A stretch of 64,000 nt of DNA. It comes from Gillisia mitskevichiae (GTDB taxonomy: Bacteria; Bacteroidota; Bacteroidia; Flavobacteriales; Flavobacteriaceae). Each line of letters opens with the position of its first letter. The stretch's first letter is position 1. A model generated the notes under the pieces. That model worked only from the letters and a program-made list of their open reading frames with translations. It was not told the origin of the DNA and searched no databases. Made by a program: the position numbers and the translations under genes. The stretch covers positions 62,001 to 126,000 of the forward strand of contig NZ_RBLG01000003.1 in the NCBI RefSeq assembly GCF_003634585.1, read 5' to 3'. Below, piece by piece: positions 54,247 through 61,705 of the stretch.

Positions 54247-55710
54247 TTACAGTCCACTTATATAACTACCATAAAGGTCTTTAAACTGAATACCTTCAGA
54301 AAATCTATATTTATTAAGTTTTTTAAATTCTACCAAACCCCATAAAATAAATTCTTTGAGGAAATAAGAATCCTCCTTCGAAATATCAGCTTGATATTTA
54401 TTTATTAGCTGAGTAAGAGGTGGAATAGAATCTAATCGTTCCTTGTATTCTTTTTCTGAAAGATCGTCTAGCAACTCAAATCCACTTTCAGCAAAGAACC
54501 ATTCAACTAAATCATTATATGGATTATCCTCATCTACTTTCTCTAATTTTTCGATCTTTGGAAAATATTTTGGAAATAAAGTTTTCACTGCATCACTAAT
54601 TAATTCTTGAGCAACCACAGCACTTCCCTCCTGCTCTCCTTCATAAACCAATTCAACTTTTCCTGTGATAGCAGGTATAACCCCAAGAAAATCACTAAAC
54701 CTCAGCAAAGTTTTTTCTTCTCCTGTAATTAAGGCTCTACGTTCTGCAGCACTTAAAAGATTTTCGAAAGCGGAAATACTTAATCTGGCACTAATCCCAC
54801 TTCGTGAATCTATATATTCATTATCTCGCGCTTCAAAACTTATCTGTTCTAAAAGATCTTTAGCTAATTCTGGAACATGTACCAACCCAAGTTGACGCTC
54901 ATCTAATTTCGCTTCTTGCTGAGTAATAGTTTTGGCAATTTCTATGGTTCTAGGGTAATGTGTTAATATCTGAGAACCAATTCTATCCTTGAGAGGAGTT
55001 ACAATGCTTCCTCTATTTGTATAATCTTCTGGATTGGCAGTAAATACAAACTGCATATCTAATGGCAATCTCAATTTAAATCCTCGTATTTGGATATCTC
55101 CTTCCTGAAGTATATTAAAAAGTGCCACCTGAATTCTGGCTTGAAGATCTGGAAGTTCGTTGATCACAAAAATACTTCTGTTTGCACGTGGAATCATTCC
55201 AAAATGAATAACTCGATCATCTGCATAACTCAATTTTAAATTGGCAGCTTTAATTGGATCTACATCCCCAATAAGATCTGCTACAGTTACATCTGGAGTT
55301 GCTAATTTTTCGAAGAATCGTTCTTCCCTTGCCACCCAACTAATTGGAGTATCATCTCCCTTTTCTTTAATTAACTCTTTTGAATATCTCGAAATGGGAT
55401 CAAAAGGATCATCATTAATTTCTGAACCAGCAACGATGGGAATGTATTCATCTAGTAAATTAACCATTAATCTTGCTAAACGAGTTTTTGCTTGACCTCG
55501 CAACCCAAGAAAATTAATATTATGTTTAGAGAGAATAGCTCGCTCCAGTTCTGGGATCACAGTATGTTCGTACCCATGTATCCCTTCAAAAGAGCTTTTC
55601 CCATTTTTAATATTGGTTAATAGATTTTGTCTTAATTCTTCTTTAATACTTTTGGTTTTATATCCTGAAGTTTTCAGATCTCCAAAGGTTTTAATATTTT
55701 CGATTTTCAT
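54247..55710 (-). CDS. MoxR/Mg-chelatase-like AAA+ ATPase
   Basis: 487 residues. Walker A as LGLRGQAKTRLARLM (about 70-84), Walker B region IFVINELPDLQARIQVALFNILQEGD (about 178-203), sensor FTANPEDYTNRGSIVTPLKDRIG. This is the BchI/MoxR-type clade that works with a VWA-domain protein to remodel or insert metal into client complexes. The partner VWA gene lies 68 nt upstream on the same strand. Client unknown. Confidence 0.88.
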   Translation of the reverse strand: MKIENIKTFGDLKTSGYKTKSIKEELRQNLLTNIKNGKSSFEGIHGYEHTVIPELERAILSKHNINFLGLRGQAKTRLARLMVNLLDEYIPIVAGSEINDDPFDPISRYSKELIKEKGDDTPISWVAREERFFEKLATPDVTVADLIGDVDPIKAANLKLSYADDRVIHFGMIPRANRSIFVINELPDLQARIQVALFNILQEGDIQIRGFKLRLPLDMQFVFTANPEDYTNRGSIVTPLKDRIGSQILTHYPRTIEIAKTITQQEAKLDERQLGLVHVPELAKDLLEQISFEARDNEYIDSRSGISARLSISAFENLLSAAERRALITGEEKTLLRFSDFLGVIPAITGKVELVYEGEQEGSAVVAQELISDAVKTLFPKYFPKIEKLEKVDEDNPYNDLVEWFFAESGFELLDDLSEKEYKERLDSIPPLTQLINKYQADISKEDSYFLKEFILWGLVEFKKLNKYRFSEGIQFKDLYGSYISGL

Positions 55711-55778
55711 ATGTTTTAAAATTTTGTCAGAATAAATATCTCTGAACGTGTTGGGTGCTTAAATAATTCTATAGCTAA

Positions 55779-56909
55779 TTAACCTCTAATTTTCTTCTTT
55801 CTATTGTTCTCATAATCTTCAAATATCATTTCACCTAAACCTTTAAGTCCGGTAAAAAATGCTTTTCCATGATTGGCTTGAGTAAATTCCCGAACAAAGC
55901 GTTCCAGATAAGGATCCTGAGCGATCATAAAAGTAGTTATTGGGATATGTAATTTTCTAGCCTGACTGGCAGCATTGTAACATTTCTCTATAATATAAGG
56001 ATCCAATCCTACACTATTTTTATAATAAGTGCCATCTCGCTCCCTGATACAACTCGGTTTCCCATCTGTGATCATGAAAATTTGCTTATTGGTGTTTCTC
56101 TTACGTCTTAAAAGATCCATAGCCAATTGCAATCCAGCAACAGTATTGGTATGATAAGGTCCCACATTTAAATAAGGCAGATCCCCAATAGAAATAGCCC
56201 AAGCATCATTCCCGAAAACAAGGATATCCAGTGTGTCTTTAGGATAACGAGTGGTAATAAGTTCGGCTAAAGCCATGGCAACTTTCTTAGCTGGCGTAAT
56301 TCTATCTTCGCCATACAAGATCATACTATGACTTATATCTATCATAAGCACCGTGCTCATTTGTGATTTATGATGAGTTTCCTCCACCACAAGATCATCT
56401 TCAGTCATTTTAAATTCTCCCGCCCCATGATTGATCTGTGCATTTTTTAAGCTTTCTGTCATAGAAATCCTATCCAAAGAATCGCCATAATGGAATTCCT
56501 TAAATTCTCCCGTATGCTCGTCACCCAAACCTTGATGCTTTGTGGAGTGATTCCCAGAGCCACTTCTCTTGATCTTTCCGAAAATTTGATTTAAAGCTTG
56601 TTGTCTTATGGCTCTTTCAGTCTTCGCTGTAATTCCCATTCCTCCTTTCCCGTCCGGTTTTATCTCTTCTCGGATGTAGCCTTTTTTCTTAAGATCTTCT
56701 ATAAAGTCGTCAATTGTATATTCACTGGTGGTAAGTTTGTATTCCTCGTCCAAGTTTCTAAGCCAATCTATTGCCTCATCAAAGTCTCCAGAGGTATGTG
56801 TGATCAACTCTTTAAATATCTCGAATAACTTATCGAACGGACTTATATTTTCTTCTTCAAAAGTTTTAAAAATAAAACCGCTGCGTATGTTTTCAACCTT
56901 CTTTTTCAT
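55779..56909 (-). CDS. VWA-domain protein, partner of the AAA+ ATPase
   Basis: 376 residues. N-terminal helical region (1-180) has charged segments. The VWA domain (about 183-360) has an intact MIDAS: MIDISHSMILYG (DxSxS), a Thr in the following TNTVAGLQLAMDLL segment, and MITDGKPSCI. The first gene of a two-gene unit with the ATPase. Such pairs act as metal-dependent chaperones; no client gene is adjacent. The spacing and matched family make the pairing very likely. Confidence 0.88.
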   Translation of the reverse strand: MKKKVENIRSGFIFKTFEEENISPFDKLFEIFKELITHTSGDFDEAIDWLRNLDEEYKLTTSEYTIDDFIEDLKKKGYIREEIKPDGKGGMGITAKTERAIRQQALNQIFGKIKRSGSGNHSTKHQGLGDEHTGEFKEFHYGDSLDRISMTESLKNAQINHGAGEFKMTEDDLVVEETHHKSQMSTVLMIDISHSMILYGEDRITPAKKVAMALAELITTRYPKDTLDILVFGNDAWAISIGDLPYLNVGPYHTNTVAGLQLAMDLLRRKRNTNKQIFMITDGKPSCIRERDGTYYKNSVGLDPYIIEKCYNAASQARKLHIPITTFMIAQDPYLERFVREFTQANHGKAFFTGLKGLGEMIFEDYENNRKKKIRG

Positions 56910-57117
56910 ACTTTAAAGTTAACTTATTTTGGGCGTACTATGAAGTTATACTATTGTGAACAGGAACTAAACTTTTGTTAATAACGAAATAGAAATCATA
57001 ATTCCCCTTTTTTAGGTAGTCGAGTTAAACATCTTGAACGTGCATTATTGTTGTTATACTTTTCTTAAACCTTTTCCACAATTGTTCAATTAATATGAGA
57101 TTTGATGAAAAAATAAA

Positions 57118-57945
57118 ATGACGAAGAACATACACCTATATTTATTAGTTTTTATAATCACTTTCTCTGGATTTTCTCAGGAGAAAAAAGAATCTCCTTA
57201 TGAAACAAGTTTTGTGAAAGACGGTATTTGGATCACTTCTGCGGTAGGTTTAAATGTTATAGGTGTAAAGATCATCCAAGAAAAAGATGACCTAAGTTTA
57301 ACAGATTTAAATAAGCTTTCCAAAGATGACGTTTGGGGAATAGACCGATGGGCGGCAGGATATTATTCTGAAAAAGCAAATGAGGAGAGTTATATTCCTT
57401 TTTATGCATCTTTTATTATGCCCTTAGCGCTTTTACTTAACGAAAATGAACGCAGCCATGCCGGACAAATATCTGTTCTTTTTGTAGAAACAATGGCTAC
57501 AACTGGTGCGCTATTTACGGTGACTGCGGGTCTAGTTGAGAAAAGTAGACCATTAGTTTATAATACATCTTTAGATATAGACAAAAGAATTGATAGTGAT
57601 GAACAACGTTCATTCTTTGCTGGCCATACCGCTGCCACTGCCGCTGCAACTTTTTTTGTAGCAAAAGTATTTAATGATTTTAATCCAGATTCACCATTAA
57701 AGCCTTTGGTTTGGGGAATTGCCGCGGCAGTACCAGCATCTGTAGGATATATGCGTATTAAGGCTGGAAAACATTTTTTAACAGATAATTTAGTAGGATA
57801 TGGAATTGGTGCAGCAGCAGGGATTTTGATTCCTGAGCTTCATAAAAAAGCTAATAAAAATCTTCAAATTTATCCAACTACCAGTTTTAATCAAGGAGAA
57901 TATAATTTCTCTTCGCAGGGATTGGCTTTAAATTATCAGTTTTAA
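57118..57945 (+). CDS. PAP2-family phosphatase, membrane or exported
   Basis: 275 residues with signal peptide (FSGFSQ, about 20). PAP2 motifs: LVEKSRPLVYN (KxRP-type), FFAGHTAATAAA (PSGH equivalent with Phe-Ala instead of Pro-Ser) and MRIKAGKHFLTDNLVG (HxxxD). Hydrophobic stretches about 95-120 and 205-250. C-terminal strands (GEYNFSSQGLALNYQF) resemble an outer-membrane-type end. Hydrolyses lipid phosphates. Only 45 nt before the EEP-family gene, so these two are likely cotranscribed. Confidence 0.8.
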   Translation: MTKNIHLYLLVFIITFSGFSQEKKESPYETSFVKDGIWITSAVGLNVIGVKIIQEKDDLSLTDLNKLSKDDVWGIDRWAAGYYSEKANEESYIPFYASFIMPLALLLNENERSHAGQISVLFVETMATTGALFTVTAGLVEKSRPLVYNTSLDIDKRIDSDEQRSFFAGHTAATAAATFFVAKVFNDFNPDSPLKPLVWGIAAAVPASVGYMRIKAGKHFLTDNLVGYGIGAAAGILIPELHKKANKNLQIYPTTSFNQGEYNFSSQGLALNYQF

Positions 57946-57990
57946 AAGAAAGCTTAAATTGCAATTTAATTTGAACTGAATATTTTATCA

Positions 57991-59070
57991 ATGGGATTAA
58001 CTGAAATTGTTGTTATTGTAATCGGGATTATTATGTTAATTCCAACCTTAGCATCTATCACTAGATTTGACCATTGGTGGATCCGAGGATTCGATTTCCC
58101 GAGATTACAAATTAGTTTTCTTTTAATTTTAGAGATCATCGCCTTTATAATTATCTTCAAATTTGATGAGCTTTGGGAAGTAATACTGTTATTCCTTTTA
58201 GTATTTAGTTTGTTTTATCAATTTGTAAGAATCTTCCCGTATACACCTTTTGCAAAAAAAACGGTTCAATCTTTTAGAGGAGACGACGTAAAAGATCATA
58301 TCTCTATTTTAGTTAGCAATGTGCTAACTACAAATACTAGCTACGATAAATTAATACATCTTGTAAATAATAAAAATCCTGACCTTTTACTCACGTTAGA
58401 AACAGATAAAAAATGGGAGAGTGAATTAGAAGTAATTGAAGTGGATTATAAATACTCTGTAAAGATCCCCATGGACAATTTATATGGCATGCATTTATAT
58501 TCTAAATTAGAATTGGAAAACATCCATGTTAAATATTTAATAGATGATGAAATACCTTCTATACATGGTCATGTTATCCTACCAAATGGCCACCAAGTAA
58601 AGATTCATTGTTTACACCCAAAACCACCTAGTCCAACTGAAGATCTAACTTCTACTAATAGAGATGCCGAATTATTATTTGTAGGTCGGGATGTTAAGAA
58701 AGATCAGGAAAGTGTTTTAGTTTTAGGAGATCTTAATGATGTAGCTTGGTCCAGAACTACAAGATTATTTCAGAAAATTAGCGGATTAATGGATCCCAGA
58801 TTAGGAAGAGGCTTTTTTAATACATTCCATACCGGTTTCTTCTTTTTAAGATGGCCCTTAGATCATGTATTTCATACCAATGATTTTACTTTAGTAAGTA
58901 TTGCCCGTTTAAAAAGTATAGGCTCAGATCATTTTCCTATGTATATTAAACTGAACCATGAACCCAGAGCTGAAGGATTTCAAGATAAACCTGAAAAAGC
59001 AGATAGTGAGGAGCAGGAATGGGCAGAAGAGAAAATTAATAATGGACATCCTACAGAAACGGATGTTTAA
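57991..59070 (+). CDS. Membrane-anchored endonuclease/exonuclease/phosphatase-family protein
   Basis: 359 residues. Three N-terminal membrane helices (about 4-24, 40-58, 63-82), then a soluble EEP domain: ISILVSNVLTTN, LLTLETD (Glu), KIHCLHPKPPSP, SVLVLGDLNDVAWS (Asp/Asn) and LDHVFHTNDF, SIGSDHFPMYIKL (Asp, His). Similar proteins act on phospholipid head groups, nucleic acids or inositol phosphates; this one is next to a PAP2 phosphatase, so a phospholipid-related reaction is plausible. C-terminus is acidic. Its stop overlaps the convergent REC stop. Confidence 0.86.
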   Translation: MGLTEIVVIVIGIIMLIPTLASITRFDHWWIRGFDFPRLQISFLLILEIIAFIIIFKFDELWEVILLFLLVFSLFYQFVRIFPYTPFAKKTVQSFRGDDVKDHISILVSNVLTTNTSYDKLIHLVNNKNPDLLLTLETDKKWESELEVIEVDYKYSVKIPMDNLYGMHLYSKLELENIHVKYLIDDEIPSIHGHVILPNGHQVKIHCLHPKPPSPTEDLTSTNRDAELLFVGRDVKKDQESVLVLGDLNDVAWSRTTRLFQKISGLMDPRLGRGFFNTFHTGFFFLRWPLDHVFHTNDFTLVSIARLKSIGSDHFPMYIKLNHEPRAEGFQDKPEKADSEEQEWAEEKINNGHPTETDV

Positions 59071-59471
59071 TTTGACTTTTGAAAAAAAGGTTTAAGAATA
59101 GGTAATTCTTTAAGTTGATCGCAATTCTTTGCAGTTATAGGTTTCTCTATAAAATTGATAATCTTATCGTAGTTTTTCGCCTTTTCCTTGTCATTATAAT
59201 CTATAGATGAGGTAACCATTAAAACATAAATATTATCCTTTACTGCCATCTTATCGATCTCATCTAAAAATTGCCATCCATTCATTAAAGGCATATTAAT
59301 GTCCAACATCAATAAATAATGATGTTCTTTAGAAGCGGTATGCAAATATTCTACTGCTTCAGACGCTCTCTTAAATTTTATGGGATCCTGAGTGACTTTA
59401 CAATTTTGCAGTAATTTCCCCTGAACTAAAATAACAATATCATCATCATCAATTATCAATACTTTTAGCAT
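59067..59471 (-). CDS. Single-domain response regulator
   Basis: 134 residues, REC only: VLIIDDDDIV, YLLMLDINMPLMNG (Asp about 55), VLMVTSS, INFIEKPITAKN (Lys). ATG shares one base with the stop of the upstream 588-residue protein (TAATG), as for the REC pair at 4127. Convergent stop overlap with the EEP gene leaves no intergenic space. Likely relay partner in this cluster. Confidence 0.92.
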   Translation of the reverse strand: MLKVLIIDDDDIVILVQGKLLQNCKVTQDPIKFKRASEAVEYLHTASKEHHYLLMLDINMPLMNGWQFLDEIDKMAVKDNIYVLMVTSSIDYNDKEKAKNYDKIINFIEKPITAKNCDQLKELPILKPFFQKSN

Positions 59472-61237
59472 TATCGGGAGGTTAAAGTTACATCTTCAGT
59501 TTTACTTGTTATATTTCGTATTATACCATCTAATTCTGTAGCTGAGGTATTAATATGTTCTAGCAATTGAGCTTGTTCATCAATATTTGGATAGCTTTGA
59601 ATTAGATCTATTAATCCCATAATTCTAGCTAAAGGAGCTCGCACCACATGAGATTGCGTCCAGGCAATATCTTTTAGCCTGCTATTATGGTTTTCTATAG
59701 TCTGAATATAGTTCTGTATTTCTGTTATATCTTGCATAGCTCCAATTATACGAATTGGGTTGCCATTTTCGTCTGTAATTAAGTAACTCCTATCCAGAAC
59801 GTATTTATAGCTTCCATCTGCACACCTAAATCTATATTCAATTTGAATATGACCAGATCTAAGCTTTTGTACTTGTTTAGAATATCGTTGTACTCTTAAT
59901 TTATCTTCGGGATGCAATTTATCATTCCACCAACATCCAGTGTTTTCTATTTCATTTTTAGAATAACCAAAAATACTTTCTATCCCTTCATTATAGTACA
60001 TTCTATCGTTAGCTACATCGTAATCTGTAATAGTATCACTGGTAGCTTTAGCAACAATATCATAACGTTTTAGGCTATGGATTAATTTTTTTTCTTGCTT
60101 AATGAATTCCGTAATATCTCTAGAATTAGCAACCAAGCCATTTATAGAAGAATCATCATTCAAATTAGTCACAATAGTCTCTATATAGCGCCATTTATTA
60201 TCTGAAGTTTTGATTCTATAAGACGGAATTTGGACTCGTTTATTATCTTTAAGTTTCAACAAATAAGTTTTCACATTTTTAACGTCATTTTTATGTATAA
60301 AATGGAAAAAGTTATTTTTTATCATTTCCGAATCAGAAATACCAGTCATTTGTAAGGCAGAAGGGCTTACGTAAGATAAATCGCCAGAAAAATCCATGAT
60401 CATTATTAGATCTGAAGCATCTTGAACAAGAGCTTTAAAACGTTTCTCACTATGTTTTAATGCTTGCTCGGCATCTAATTGAGCTGTGATATCCTTTGCT
60501 TGCGTTACTCTAGCTTCTTTTCCATCAAAATCAATAGGATTGCTCTTAATTTCCATGTGAACCAACTCACCATTTTTCTTATGATGCTTCACAGTTATCC
60601 CAAAATTCGAGTGATAATTTTCTCTCCACGTAGATTCAATTTCCGACTTTGTGTCCTGAGTCCACAGGTCACGTACATTCATGGTCAAAAATTCCTCTTT
60701 GGAATAACCGTATAAGGATACCGCTGCATCATTCACATTTAAGAACTCTAAGGTATGTTTATCTAAAACCCACATAGGTAGCGGGCTAAAATCGAATAAT
60801 GCTTTATATTTTCTTTCAGATTCGCTTAATCTGTAATCTATATTCTTACGTTCTATACTATAATAAATGCTTTTTGCTAGTTGGGAAGAATTTAAATCAT
60901 CTTTTAATAAATAATCTGATATCCCTAAGGATAAGGTTTTTACACCAAATGCTTTACTCGCAAAACCAGTAAGCACAATTATTGGTGTATTAGGAGCTAA
61001 AGCAACCATCTGAGTAACCAAAGTTTCGTTATCATCTACATCTGGTAAGGAAAGATCTAATATAATAACCCCAAAACTATTGGTTTCATTTAAGTTGTCT
61101 TTTGCTTCTTTAAAGGTTGTTGCCCTAGTTAAGTTTATTTGTAAATGCTCCTCGCTTAAATATTCTTCAATTAAAATATAGTCCCCTATATGATCTTCAA
61201 CTACAAGAATGTTTAAAACTCCGTTTCTATCCGTCAT
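59471..61237 (-). CDS. REC-PAS-PAS-PAS protein with DHp-like helix and no ATPase domain
   Basis: 588 residues. Receiver (about 8-130: ILVVEDHIGDYIL, VIILDLSLPDVDDNE), three PAS domains (about 145-260, 270-385, 395-515), then a final helical segment with AWTQSHVVRAPLARIMGLIDLI (about 530-550) that aligns with HisKA dimerisation helices including a candidate phospho-His. The protein ends within 40 residues, so no HATPase_c domain is present. It cannot phosphorylate itself; it may be phosphorylated by a partner kinase or act as a regulator. The ORF is intact. Confidence 0.85.
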   Translation of the reverse strand: MTDRNGVLNILVVEDHIGDYILIEEYLSEEHLQINLTRATTFKEAKDNLNETNSFGVIILDLSLPDVDDNETLVTQMVALAPNTPIIVLTGFASKAFGVKTLSLGISDYLLKDDLNSSQLAKSIYYSIERKNIDYRLSESERKYKALFDFSPLPMWVLDKHTLEFLNVNDAAVSLYGYSKEEFLTMNVRDLWTQDTKSEIESTWRENYHSNFGITVKHHKKNGELVHMEIKSNPIDFDGKEARVTQAKDITAQLDAEQALKHSEKRFKALVQDASDLIMIMDFSGDLSYVSPSALQMTGISDSEMIKNNFFHFIHKNDVKNVKTYLLKLKDNKRVQIPSYRIKTSDNKWRYIETIVTNLNDDSSINGLVANSRDITEFIKQEKKLIHSLKRYDIVAKATSDTITDYDVANDRMYYNEGIESIFGYSKNEIENTGCWWNDKLHPEDKLRVQRYSKQVQKLRSGHIQIEYRFRCADGSYKYVLDRSYLITDENGNPIRIIGAMQDITEIQNYIQTIENHNSRLKDIAWTQSHVVRAPLARIMGLIDLIQSYPNIDEQAQLLEHINTSATELDGIIRNITSKTEDVTLTSR

Positions 61238-61243
61238 ATAGTT

Positions 61244-61675
61244 TTATTTATTATGCGGAAGGTTAACAGTAGTAAACCAAAATTTTTCTATGGACGATAT
61301 AACATTGGTAAAATCATTTGCATCTACAGGCTTTGTTATATAACAGCTAGCTTGATTTTTATAACATTGGTTTATATCATGTTTAGCAGAAGAAGTACTC
61401 AGCATGATTACCGGAATATGTTTTATACGATCATTAGATTTTATTTTTTGTAAAACCTCGTGTCCATTCATTTTGGGTAAGTTAATATCTAATAAAATGA
61501 GATCGGGAATTACAGCAGTACTATAATTTTCTTTCTTTTCTAAATACAATAACGCATCCCATCCATCCTTTACTACAAATATTTCCTTAGCTATATCCCC
61601 TTCTAATAAAGCTTCTTTAGTAAGCAGAATGTCTCCTTCATTATCTTCAATAAGTAAAATAGTAATAGGGTTCAT
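61244..61675 (-). CDS. Rcp-type single-domain response regulator
   Basis: 143 residues: LLIEDNEGDILLTKEAL, PDLILLDINLPKMNGHEVL (Asp about 61), VIMLSTSSA, YITKPVDANDF. The EDN-GD-ILL start and insertion before the acceptor strand are typical of Rcp1-like regulators that serve PAS/phytochrome-type kinases. Lies 30 nt after the sensor kinase and 6 nt before the REC-PAS gene, so it is in the same operon. Confidence 0.92.
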   Translation of the reverse strand: MNPITILLIEDNEGDILLTKEALLEGDIAKEIFVVKDGWDALLYLEKKENYSTAVIPDLILLDINLPKMNGHEVLQKIKSNDRIKHIPVIMLSTSSAKHDINQCYKNQASCYITKPVDANDFTNVISSIEKFWFTTVNLPHNK

Positions 61676-61705
61676 AGGGTGATTCTTAAAGGGGTCTCAA
61701 ATATA

